From: Gemmatimonadales bacterium
GTDB lineage: Bacteria; Gemmatimonadota; Gemmatimonadetes; Gemmatimonadales; GWC2-71-9
Direction of reading: 5' to 3'
Assembly (NCBI GenBank): GCA_030699545.1
Contig: JAUYMC010000029.1
Span: forward strand, 1-42,190
DNA length: 42,190 nt
In this document: in pieces, positions 30,538 through 38,736 of the stretch
How the letters are laid out: each line of letters opens with the position of its first letter
How positions within the stretch are numbered: the first letter of the stretch is position 1
Translations under genes and position numbers: made by a program
The notes under the pieces: model-generated
Told to the model about the DNA's origin: nothing
The model's input: only the letters and a program-made list of their open reading frames with translations
The model's database searches: none

Positions 30538-31998
30538 TCAGTGCTCCGACCGTTCTCCAAACGCGGCCTCGAGAAGCACAGCGAGCACTCCCTCGGCCGT
30601 CCGTAAAACGATGCGCTGCGCTTCTGGGTTTAACGATCGGCCCAAGCCATGCGTGTCTCCGTGTAGAATCTGTATGAGCTCGACGGTCCGCCCGACGTCA
30701 GCGTCCACGAATTCCTCGTAGGCGGTCCCTTTAAGATGGCGGAAGATATATCGAACTCGGAGTGCACGACTCGGACGACCATTGGGGAAGTCCTCGGGCC
30801 GCGATTCCTTCCACTCCCTGAGTGCTCGATCGGGGGCGAGCTCGTGGAGAACGTGAGTGAGGAGCTCGCGCAACGAAGTGGCCATGTGGCGCGTCGAATC
30901 GGGACCGCCCGATACGATCGCATGCGCGGCGCCCCGATAAGTCGTGACAAGTTCCGGATTCACCCGTTCAAGAAGGGGCTCAACGCGCAGCGCGGCGAGC
31001 TCGAGTCTTTCGATCGCCGCTGTGGGTTCGTTCTCTACCGGCGAGCCGGCGACCGCTGCGGCCGCGCGCGACGCGGAAAAAACCTCAATGCCAGGTGCCT
31101 CTTGGAGCCACGGGACCACCGGCGGGGTAGCCTGCCTTTCCCAATCAACCCAGACGGCGTGCGAGGCACGAGCAAGCGACGCTAAGCCCTGTGAAAGTGC
31201 CTCCGCTGCCGCTCCAGTCTGTCCCCGAATACCGGCCAGCACATTGAGCTGGGCTTCGTGAACCGCGGCTGCGCGAAAACCATCAGTGATGGCTGCTAAG
31301 GCCGATGGAAGGCTCGTCAGCCGCGCGTTCGCCGCTGCCGCAGAAGCCATGTCGGCCAGGAGGTTGGTGTGCCGCTCGGTGGCCAGCAGGAGGGTTTGGT
31401 GCGGTAAGACCGACTCCTGCAGTCGGGCGGCCGCATCCATCATCCGGATCGGCCCGGTTATCGACTTACGCATCTCCTCGCTCGCCTCGAGCAGGCGGAC
31501 GGGTCCGAGCATCGACGTCCGCCATTTTGCCTGACTTTGGATGAACGAGTCCATGACCCGCATGAACAAGGGCGGCTGGAGTGCCGCCATCATTCGGCGA
31601 GCACCGCGTTCCGCGATCTCAAAACCGGACGACAGCGACTTTCGGACGGACTCCCGCGCGTCCTCGAGATGTCGGTCCACCGCCTCGACAAAAGCTTCCG
31701 GGAGTTGCTTCCCCTCAATCGGACACTTCAATCCGAGGCGATGCCCCGCCCACGCGACCGCGAGCGCATCGCGGTCCTCAGCCGGCCATGACCGGAATTC
31801 CTCAAGACTCGGTGTCGGCAACAGCAGGTGATCGTGAAGTGCGCGCAGGACGAGCTCGACCGTCGCGCCGTGTTCTTTGCGAAGATCCTCCAGTGCAAAC
31901 GTGGACTTGTAGCTCACCCAACGGAGCGACACGACGCCATGAATTGGCGTCTGCACCTCGATAGGATCCGGCGTTCGCGCGACAAAGGCCACAGGCAA
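30538..31998 (-). CDS. Hypothetical protein; C-terminus resembles predicted pPIWI-associated nuclease-type domains (tentative)
   Basis: C-terminal YRGAAHAIVSGGPDSTRHMATSLRELLTHVLHELAPDRALREWKESRPEDFPNGRPSRALRVRYIFRHLKGTAYEEFVDADVGRTVELIQILHGDTHG. Confidence 0.5.
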   Translation of the reverse strand: MPVAFVARTPDPIEVQTPIHGVVSLRWVSYKSTFALEDLRKEHGATVELVLRALHDHLLLPTPSLEEFRSWPAEDRDALAVAWAGHRLGLKCPIEGKQLPEAFVEAVDRHLEDARESVRKSLSSGFEIAERGARRMMAALQPPLFMRVMDSFIQSQAKWRTSMLGPVRLLEASEEMRKSITGPIRMMDAAARLQESVLPHQTLLLATERHTNLLADMASAAAANARLTSLPSALAAITDGFRAAAVHEAQLNVLAGIRGQTGAAAEALSQGLASLARASHAVWVDWERQATPPVVPWLQEAPGIEVFSASRAAAAVAGSPVENEPTAAIERLELAALRVEPLLERVNPELVTTYRGAAHAIVSGGPDSTRHMATSLRELLTHVLHELAPDRALREWKESRPEDFPNGRPSRALRVRYIFRHLKGTAYEEFVDADVGRTVELIQILHGDTHGLGRSLNPEAQRIVLRTAEGVLAVLLEAAFGERSEH

Positions 31999-32049
31999 CT
32001 CGCGGAGATGGACAACGACCCGACGAAACTACGTAACGTTGGATACTGT

Positions 32050-32192
32050 TCAGAGCCAACCTCTCCCTCGCGTCGACGCGATTCGAGCTGCATGCGGGCG
32101 AGGCAACGAAAGCGCAGGATCTGTTCCGGGCGCTGACGCCGGCGAACAGGGCGCCGCTGGTTTCCTTCCTTGAAACTCTGTTAGGCGTCTAA
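32050..32192 (+). pseudogene. 3' remnant of a di-heme cytochrome c / thiol-oxidoreductase-like gene (tentative)
   Basis: Reads ...ANLSLASTRFELHAGEATKAQDLFRALTPANRAPLVSFLETLLGV-stop, like the HxGEA...F..L....LxxFLxSL tail of such proteins; no start or haem motifs. Confidence 0.4.
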
Positions 32193-32231
32193 CAAAGACG
32201 TCTAACAAAGGCGTCGAACGAAGGCGTTAAC
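32184..32231. repeat. 13-bp tandem repeat, ~3.7 units
   Basis: GGCGTCTAACAAA / GACGTCTAACAAA / GGCGTCGAACGAA / GGCGTTAAC. Confidence 0.8.
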
Positions 32232-32429
32232 TGCTTGGCGGCGGGTGCGCGTAGAGCCGCTGGATAAGCTTCAACACAAAGACGCATCGGCCCTTCAGTA
32301 TGCTGATGAACCGCCCCTGTTCCACGAGACGGAGTTGCCCAAGAGGTTTCGTGCGCAGAGCCGCGGGCGCCGCCGATCCGCGCCGTTCGCGCCCCGCGTC
32401 GCACGCGCGAGGGGACAATAGGGGGACAG

Positions 32430-33008
32430 CTACTTGTCGCGCAGCGCCGGGTCGATCGCCTCCGTCAGCCGCGCCACACAGGCCCGCAGATCCGCGAGCT
32501 CGGCGGCCGCGTTCGCCTGATCGGCGGGCGTCCGCTTGGCGACGTCGGTCTCGACGTGTGACGCCGTCATGACCCGGTAGTACAGGCCGTACGCCTCCCG
32601 GATCGACCGCGCCACGCGCGGCGAGGCGTGCGGCGCGGACGTGACCGCACGCTGCAGTCTCTCCTCGACCTCGTCAGTCGCCTCGCCCAGGTACAGCCCC
32701 TGCAACGACGGCAGGCCCCCGCCGCGAGCCACCCCCTCAAGCGAGGACACCCACACGCGCACAACCCGACGGACGGCATAGGCGTCGACGCTGACCGCCG
32801 TGTCGACGCTCGCGCGCTCGCGGAACCGTTCGAGGATAGGCAAGAACAGCGCGACGACCGCCGCCACGCCCACGATGATCGTGGCCCACTCGGCCACGGT
32901 GCCCACGAGCCCGCGCCCCGACTGGACGACCCACACCGTGTCCACGACGCGGATCGTGTCCACGACGCGGACGGTGTCAGGGACGGTCGCGACCGCTTGC
33001 GTCAGCAT
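32430..33008 (-). CDS. Hypothetical membrane-anchored protein with N-terminal VVDT repeats
   Basis: VPDTVRVVDTIRVVDTVWVVQSGRGLVGTVAEWATIIVGVAAVVALFLPIL. Confidence 0.55.
   Translation of the reverse strand: MLTQAVATVPDTVRVVDTIRVVDTVWVVQSGRGLVGTVAEWATIIVGVAAVVALFLPILERFRERASVDTAVSVDAYAVRRVVRVWVSSLEGVARGGGLPSLQGLYLGEATDEVEERLQRAVTSAPHASPRVARSIREAYGLYYRVMTASHVETDVAKRTPADQANAAAELADLRACVARLTEAIDPALRDK
32938..32988. repeat. 18-bp tandem repeat within CDS 32430-33008
   Basis: GTGTCCACGACGCGGATC / GTGTCCACGACGCGGACG / GTGTCAGGGACGGTC (encodes the VVDTIR repeats). Confidence 0.65.
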
Positions 33009-33433
33009 GGCGCCGGGAAGCTACGCCGACTCGCGTCAGGCCGCACGGCCGGCGAGCCCCGCCCCCCGGCGCGTGGGGCTGCTGCCGAGCCGGCCGGCGG
33101 AACCCGGGAGGTTTCTACAGTCTCCCGGCATCGGAGAGTGCAGACTCCAGCGGCCTTCTCTGAGCCCTGTCCCCCCGCTGTCCCCCTGCCCTACCCCTCG
33201 ACGCGCGCCCTCGAGCTCGAAGCCGCGTCGGCGCGAGGTACACACGCGGTAATCGCCCCCGCCGGTGTCGCCCACGGCACGCGCGCGAGAGGTCCCGGCG
33301 AGACGTGGGGCCGGCATCGCCGGCGCGTGAAATCGCGAAAGGGGAAAAGCAACCGTGGGGCCCCCAGGCACCGAGCGCGTCGGGTTTCGTCGTGTATGTT
33401 CAGTTGGACCAATGCCTGTCCTGAGGTGGACCT

Positions 33434-33847
33434 GTGCAACTCAAGTACGCGCATCTCACCGATTTTGCGACCGTCGGCAACAACGGGAAGCTGATTCTAG
33501 TCGGGATATTCTCCAACATCTTCGACGCGCTCAAGGTGAAGCCCATTCCGTTCCCACAGTTCCACCTTGTCGCCGTGTTCGAGGCTCATGTAACAGAGGG
33601 CACCGAGCACAAGCTGACGGTGCGCTTCGTCGATGGCGACGGCCGGCCGGTGATACCGGAGTTCCACGGGCCAATCAAGTTCAAGCCCACGCGGAAGGGC
33701 CGACCGATGGAGGGGAACGTGTTGATTGGGTTCGGGCCGGGAACCGTGAAGGTCCCCGAGCACGGAGACTACGAGTTCCGCTTCCAGATCGACGACCATG
33801 ATGCGGGGGGTGTGATCGTGGCCGTGACGCCCCCCGTTTCTGGATGA
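33434..33847 (+). CDS. DUF6941-like protein
   Basis: MQLKYAHLTDFATVGNNGKLILVGIFSNIFDALKVKPIPFPQFHLVAVFEAHVTEGTEHKLTVRFVDGDG. Confidence 0.65.
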   Translation: MQLKYAHLTDFATVGNNGKLILVGIFSNIFDALKVKPIPFPQFHLVAVFEAHVTEGTEHKLTVRFVDGDGRPVIPEFHGPIKFKPTRKGRPMEGNVLIGFGPGTVKVPEHGDYEFRFQIDDHDAGGVIVAVTPPVSG

Positions 33848-34146
33848 GTCGGTGGCGAAAGTTCTGGATGAGCAAATGGCGTAAGTTATTGGTGCGTATG
33901 CTTCAAGACCGCGACCCGCGGAACTATAGCTATGCGGATGCGGTACGAGTATTACGAGGTCTCGATTTCGCTCTTGCGCCTCACGGCGCCGGAAGCCACC
34001 GTTGCTGGCGCGCGGTCGCACCGTCGGGAACCGTGGTGGTCATTGGCCTCGTTGATGGAGGTCACGGATCACTGAAGCCGTACTTGATTCGCGACATGAT
34101 TGGCCAGCTACGGACGAACGCGATGATACCCGCCGACCTGGAGTAG
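33844..34146 (+). CDS. HicA-like toxin (start may be the internal M at 33868)
   Basis: YSYADAVRVLRGLDFALAPHGAGSHRCWRAVAPSGTVVVIGLVDGGHGSLKPYLIRDMIGQLR; paired with the downstream gene. Confidence 0.65.
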   Translation: MSRWRKFWMSKWRKLLVRMLQDRDPRNYSYADAVRVLRGLDFALAPHGAGSHRCWRAVAPSGTVVVIGLVDGGHGSLKPYLIRDMIGQLRTNAMIPADLE

Positions 34147-34148
34147 AT

Positions 34149-34535
34149 ATGCCGTGGACTGACGCGCAGAAACTCAACTACCTCATAAAATTACCCTGGA
34201 CGATCGTCCCCGACAGGACACCCGAGGGGGAGCGCCTCTTACGGGTGGCCGAACTCCCCGCCGTCGTGGCGTGCGGCGATACCAACGAGGCCCTCGAAGC
34301 TGATTTTTGGGCCGCGCTCGAGGCGGCGCTTCGCAGCTACCTCCACTTTGGAGATCCCCTCCCGCTCCCCGCGCAGCGGCCGGCTCTGCCCTGGGAAACC
34401 GCTGAAGACGTGCCGACGAAGTTTGCCGTGCGCATGGTGCACGGCCGGCAACAGAACGTGACGGACGCGGATACCCGCTCGGATGGCGAGTGGAAGGAAA
34501 TGCTGCGGCCGGAGCCGGATCTCGTCGAAGCGTAG
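34149..34535 (+). CDS. HicB-like antitoxin
   Basis: YLIKLPWTIVPDRTPEGERLLRVAELPAVVACGDTNEALEADFWAALEAALRSYLHFGDPLPLP; directly after HicA. Confidence 0.6.
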   Translation: MPWTDAQKLNYLIKLPWTIVPDRTPEGERLLRVAELPAVVACGDTNEALEADFWAALEAALRSYLHFGDPLPLPAQRPALPWETAEDVPTKFAVRMVHGRQQNVTDADTRSDGEWKEMLRPEPDLVEA

Positions 34536-34612
34536 CGCCAACCCCCGTCCCAAAAAGGGTGCCTGCACTGGTGAGGTGGGTCCGCCGGGCGGTCAAACCC
34601 CGCGCGGGCGTG

Positions 34613-35326
34613 TCAGCCGCCTACCGAACCACGGGTCACTGAGGGTTTGATCGTCAGCTTCAGAGGCCGCTGGTGCTCCGGGTCGGCCGAAATAACAACC
34701 CGGTCCAGCGGAAAGCTCACGAGGCGCCCGCTCCCCAAATAGCGGACCTCAACGGAGTGGGCCGAGCAGCTCTCGATTCGGCAGTCCTCCGAGCCTCCAA
34801 TGGTAATCCCCATGTTGGTCGCCACCCGCCGATAGATCACTGTCACCGTCTTGCCTTTGTGTCGGAGGATCGCGCCTGCCTTCGTGTTCCGGCTGGCGAT
34901 GAGATCCACGTAGATGGCAGGTGAAGCCTTTACCGTCTTGGGGCCGTCGCGCACATACGCCGGCCCGGCGAAGTGCGGGCGCTCCGTACTCGCGGTTACA
35001 ATCACGGCGACGATGTCGCGACCGTCTGAGGTGAGCGTGACGCACTCGAACGTGATGGGCGGATAGCACTCGTTCGCCCACGTCGCAACCTTCTCCCCAA
35101 CTGCCGTCGCGTTGTTAAGGCCGACGGCTGTGCCGTCCTGCCTGGCTCCGAGGAATAAGACACCCGGGCGTTCAGGGGTCGCGGAGTTAGCCAACGCGAC
35201 CAGCGCGCGCCTGACGTCTGATTCGTGGGGGGTGGTCTTGATCTCTGTGAGCGTGTCCTCCCCGGCACGGAGCCGAGCAAAGAGATGCTCCGGTGTCACG
35301 GTCCCGAAGCGGAGAAGGCGGTGCAA
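34613..35326 (-). CDS. AlbA_2/Schlafen-type putative DNA-binding protein
   Basis: EDTLTEIKTTPHESDVRRALVALANSATPERPGVLFLGARQDGTAVGLNN...YPPITFECVTL...VRDGPKTVKASPA; the true start may be GTG ~27 nt inside. Confidence 0.7.
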   Translation of the reverse strand: MHRLLRFGTVTPEHLFARLRAGEDTLTEIKTTPHESDVRRALVALANSATPERPGVLFLGARQDGTAVGLNNATAVGEKVATWANECYPPITFECVTLTSDGRDIVAVIVTASTERPHFAGPAYVRDGPKTVKASPAIYVDLIASRNTKAGAILRHKGKTVTVIYRRVATNMGITIGGSEDCRIESCSAHSVEVRYLGSGRLVSFPLDRVVISADPEHQRPLKLTIKPSVTRGSVGG

Positions 35327-35340
35327 TCGACGAAGGTCAT

Positions 35341-35389
35341 CATGCGCGTGAAAGTGCCCTGCGCCGTTTCGCTGTCAACCCGGACAACC
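35341..35389 (-). repeat. 49-bp dispersed element, copy A
   Basis: Gapless match to 37692-37740, 38/49 identical, terminal 17 nt TGTCAACCCGGACAACC identical. Confidence 0.65.
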
Positions 35390-35477
35390 TGCGACCGCGA
35401 GAAGCTGCGTCTAACGACCGCCAGAAAACAACGAGCTGCCCGACGAGCACCACGAGCGTGAGAACGCCGATCAATCA

Positions 35478-36842
35478 TCACGGTTTCCGTTCCCGCTGTT
35501 CGGTCTCGGCCCGGGCGCGGTGCTGCTCGACAAGGCGCCGCGCGACGTGCAGCAGATCGCGGCCGCGTTCGGCGAACTCTGCCACCTCCTCCTCGCTGGC
35601 CATCCTCGAGTCTGGAAGCGTCATTGTCATGGCCTCGGGATCCAGATCGAACCTTAGGTTGTGCCACCGTGGGGAGGGGTGCCCGGCGTCGGATAGCGCC
35701 GACCAGAGCCCGCGGAGAACGGCGACCAGTTCAGCGGGGGCTCCATGCGCTTCGAGGTGGTTGATCATCGCGGTCCGGCTCATATTCGACCAGTGCCAAA
35801 AGCGAGGTTTCGTGGCCTTCGCGTCGGCGTACACGCGGCGCACGAGACCGGCATCGCCGCCCATCCGCGCGACCGCCCGCGCCGTCGCCTCAATGACCTC
35901 GTCTGCCGTTTCGGCCCCGCGCAATTCAGCCTCGCCGTTCGGATCGGCGCCGGCGACGACCGCGGCCTGCTGCAACCCTCGCTCGCGATCGAGCAGGTTC
36001 CACGCCACAGTGCGCGCAGCGGCCTCCGCCGCATCAGGCGCGTACAGCAGATACATGAGATCGAGCGCCGTCTCGAACAGGAAGCGCGCAAGCGGCTCGG
36101 CACCGGCCGGGTGGCGTGCACGCGCTAGGATTTCCATAACTTCCGCCGTTGCGACAGCCCCGTGCAGGTAGCGGATCACCACCGAGTCTTGCAGGAAGCG
36201 CGGCCCGTAGACCCGCAGCGCAGCGCCATCGAACATGGCCCGGCACGCCTCAATTTCCGCAGCGAGGCCCGCGAGCGCGTTCGCCGACTGATCGAGTGAC
36301 ACCACGCCGGGGGCGCTGGCGGTCCGGTGTCGTCTGAGGATTCCAGCGCGGAGACGCTGGCCGACCGTCGGCCGCTCGGCTAACGACAGAGTCCAGCCGG
36401 TCGGAGTCTGGCGTGGCTCGCCGGCGGCTAGAAACTCGCTTGCATATGAACGGCCGCGCTGATCGCGGAACAGCACCCGCACCTCCCGAAACGGACCATA
36501 CGACGACGCGGCCCACACCATCGCCGCCTCGAAGTCGGCCGTGTAACTCTGTCCCGGCTTGACCTCGACGGGCAGCGGCGGCGCAGTCGCGAATCGCGTG
36601 GTGCTCATGGCGATTCTGCGCGTGTCGAGCGTCGCCTCGGCGAGGAAGATCGGCTCGCGGCCGCGGTTCGAAATCGTCGCGGCCAGGACGAAGGGTTGCG
36701 CGGCCGCCCCTGCCCGAGCGGTGTAGCCGAGGCCGACGCGGGCGCGGCCCGGCGCGCGTGTTAACGCGCGCACCGCAAGGATCGTCGCAAGGATGGCGCC
36801 CCATCCGGCGATCGCGGTCGTGACCCACCACGCGGCGTCCAC
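35478..36842 (-). CDS. Hypothetical protein, N-terminal TM, C-terminal DUF5677-like region
   Basis: WWVTTAIAGWGAILATILAVRAL; RFLFETALDLMYLLYAPDAAEAAARTVAWNLLDRERG...RFWHWSNMSRTAMINHLEAHG. Confidence 0.55.
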   Translation of the reverse strand: MDAAWWVTTAIAGWGAILATILAVRALTRAPGRARVGLGYTARAGAAAQPFVLAATISNRGREPIFLAEATLDTRRIAMSTTRFATAPPLPVEVKPGQSYTADFEAAMVWAASSYGPFREVRVLFRDQRGRSYASEFLAAGEPRQTPTGWTLSLAERPTVGQRLRAGILRRHRTASAPGVVSLDQSANALAGLAAEIEACRAMFDGAALRVYGPRFLQDSVVIRYLHGAVATAEVMEILARARHPAGAEPLARFLFETALDLMYLLYAPDAAEAAARTVAWNLLDRERGLQQAAVVAGADPNGEAELRGAETADEVIEATARAVARMGGDAGLVRRVYADAKATKPRFWHWSNMSRTAMINHLEAHGAPAELVAVLRGLWSALSDAGHPSPRWHNLRFDLDPEAMTMTLPDSRMASEEEVAEFAERGRDLLHVARRLVEQHRARAETEQRERKP

Positions 36843-36906
36843 GTTCAGTCTCTCTATGCGCGTGGTGTCCCGGGCGACCGAAGGTTTATGGCGCCCATCT
36901 TTCGAC

Positions 36907-37257
36907 TTAGCGGGCTCGCACCCGTGGCGCGGGGGCCGCGCCGCCCCTCAACTTCCTCTCCGCCGCTGGCGCCGCAGCGCGACGTCGGTCCACCGATGAT
37001 GGAGCCGCTCGCGGTTCGCCCTCGCGTCGGCGTCGCTTCGTGTCTCGGAAGTCGGCGATGATCTCGAGGACCTCGTTCTCCAGGAAGCCGAGCTGCTGCA
37101 CGAGGTGGTAGATGGTTGCCTCGGCTGCCGTTTTCTCCGCCTCCTGCGCCACGCGCAGCGCGTCCGCAACCGGCACTTGGCGCTGACCGTGCAGGCGGCG
37201 CTGCAGCTCTCGCACCAACTCGTCAAGATAGATGTCACCGGGCTCCTTCATGGACAC
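36907..37257 (-). CDS. Hypothetical small helical protein with basic tail
   Basis: MSMKEPGDIYLDELVRELQRRLHGQRQVPVADALRVAQEAEKTAAEATIYHLVQQLGFLENEVLEIIADFRDTKRRRREG. Confidence 0.5.
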   Translation of the reverse strand: MSMKEPGDIYLDELVRELQRRLHGQRQVPVADALRVAQEAEKTAAEATIYHLVQQLGFLENEVLEIIADFRDTKRRRREGEPRAAPSSVDRRRAAAPAAERKLRGGAAPAPRVRAR

Positions 37258-37282
37258 CTCAGGAGCGAGGGTTAGGAGCGGC

Positions 37283-37543
37283 TCACTGCGGCGCGTCGAG
37301 CGGCCGCTTGAAGATGCTCTGACCGAAATAGCCGCCGAAGTCGGTCTGACCAGGTGGGACGTACGTCACGAGCTCCCAACCCGCACGACCGAGCGAGTCG
37401 ATGAGCGGCTTCGTCGTCTCGGCCCATTTCCCCCGCTGATCGGGCAGGAAGTGGTACTCCCACGCCGTCGGCGCCGCTGGCCGCGTCGCCGCTGCGGTCG
37501 CCAGGACGATCAAGGCCAGCAGCAGCGGAATGACGAGCTTCAT
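37283..37543 (-). CDS. Secreted DUF4177-like small protein
   Basis: MKLVIPLLLALIVLATAAATRPAAPTAWEYHFLPDQRGKWAETTKPLIDSLGRAGWELVTYVPPG. Confidence 0.55.
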   Translation of the reverse strand: MKLVIPLLLALIVLATAAATRPAAPTAWEYHFLPDQRGKWAETTKPLIDSLGRAGWELVTYVPPGQTDFGGYFGQSIFKRPLDAPQ

Positions 37544-37691
37544 CTCGGGCTCCTCCTGCATGGGGTCGTGTGGTGAAAGGAGCGAAACTGCGGGCCGCGC
37601 GTTCAGATCGTGGCGGCCTTGGTATCTGCGGCTCTATCTCGCCCGGGCGAGGCTGGGCGCTCATCGTCGCTGGCGCGTGTCGTCGCGTGGG

Positions 37692-37740
37692 CATGGACGT
37701 GAAGGTGCCGCGCGGCGCCGTGGTGTCAACCCGGACAACC
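37692..37740 (-). repeat. 49-bp dispersed element, copy B
   Basis: Partner of 35341-35389; minus strand reads GGTTGTCCGGGTTGACA-N17-AC(C/T)TTCACG. Confidence 0.65.
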
Positions 37741-37903
37741 ACGTTAGGCGGACGGTGCCCTGCCAGACTTGACCGCACACCGCGCTGCCCGCGCTGCAAC
37801 GGGCCGCTGACGTTCGGGACCGACAGGGGGGGTGCCCTCCAGCCTGGCGCGGGCGACGATCGCGCGCGGCAGCTTCGCGCCCGTCCCAACCAGATCTGTG
37901 TAA

Positions 37904-38389
37904 AGAGCCTGCTGGCGCCGCGTCTCGAGGCTCCCCGCCTGCCACGCAGCGTACCTCAACGCCCGTGCGCTGGCGGAGGACGCGGCGCTGCTGCTCCGGG
38001 GCAAACGGTACGCACGCGCCACCGCCCTCGCGGTCACCGGGCTCGAAGAGGCCGGCAAGGCACTCCTGCTGTGGTTCGTGGGCCTGGGTCAGACCCGGGA
38101 GACGCACCGCGAGGAGGTGCTGGAGGCCGTACGTTGGAACCACAGGCTGAAACAGGCGACCTCGCTCCCGCTCCGCGTGATCGGCCAGGTCATCCCGCTC
38201 GTGCGGCGCATCAGGTTCACGATGCCCAGGCGCGCCGAGCGGCCTCGGAACTGGGCCGACGCCGAGCGGTTGCTTCGTGAGATGTTGGGCGGGCTGGCGA
38301 CGGCCGTCGAACCGATGATCGACGAGGCGCTGAAGGCCGAGCCGATGGTCACTGAGGACGCCGTGCAGCGCGTCGAGGTAGGGACGTAG
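37904..38389 (+). CDS. AbiV-family-like abortive-infection protein; 5' end unresolved (no ATG/GTG/TTG in frame, possible frameshift)
   Basis: HAAYLNARALAEDAALLLRGKRYARATALAVTGLEEAGKALLLWFVGLGQTRETHREEVLEAVRWNHRLKQ; frame opens after TAA at 37901-37903. Confidence 0.55.
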   Translation, partial: RACWRRVSRLPACHAAYLNARALAEDAALLLRGKRYARATALAVTGLEEAGKALLLWFVGLGQTRETHREEVLEAVRWNHRLKQATSLPLRVIGQVIPLVRRIRFTMPRRAERPRNWADAERLLREMLGGLATAVEPMIDEALKAEPMVTEDAVQRVEVGT

Positions 38390-38508
38390 TGCCGGATCCC
38401 AGGGAATACGACGACGACCTCGAGTTCGAGCGCGCCGAGCAGGCCGATGCCGAGGAGGGGCGGCGGGAGCTCGCGCCAGGCAGCGACGAGGACGAGGAGA
38501 CGTCGTGA
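38389..38508 (+). CDS. Small acidic protein (39 aa)
   Basis: VPDPREYDDDLEFERAEQADAEEGRRELAPGSDEDEETS; TAGTG overlap with AbiV-like stop. Confidence 0.5.
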   Translation: MPDPREYDDDLEFERAEQADAEEGRRELAPGSDEDEETS

Positions 38509-38687
38509 CCGGAAGGCGGCCGTTCGACGATCCGGAGCTCGCGAGGGAGGCGGCCCGAAAGGGGGGCCAGGCGAAGGCGGCGAAGCTCCGCGCCGCGCGA
38601 CTAGGTGCACCCGACGCGACGGCGCGCCGAGTAGCCGCTGCCCATCGTCACGGCCGTGCGCGGCGGCGAGGGCACCCCCCGTGGTGA
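38505..38687 (+). CDS. Small basic protein (60 aa)
   Basis: VTGRRPFDDPELAREAARKGGQAKAAKLRAARLGAPDATARRVAAAHRHGRARRRGHPPW; GTGA overlap. Confidence 0.5.
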   Translation: MTGRRPFDDPELAREAARKGGQAKAAKLRAARLGAPDATARRVAAAHRHGRARRRGHPPW

Positions 38688-38736
38688 TAGGTTTGGGGGT
38701 GCCCACGAGCATCCCATTCGCTCTTCGGAGGTCCGA

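Noticed and set aside
32189-32418. Small overlapping minus-strand ORFs (71 and 63 aa)
   Set aside because: They read across the 13-bp tandem repeat or lack recognisable features; kept only as unexplained sequence
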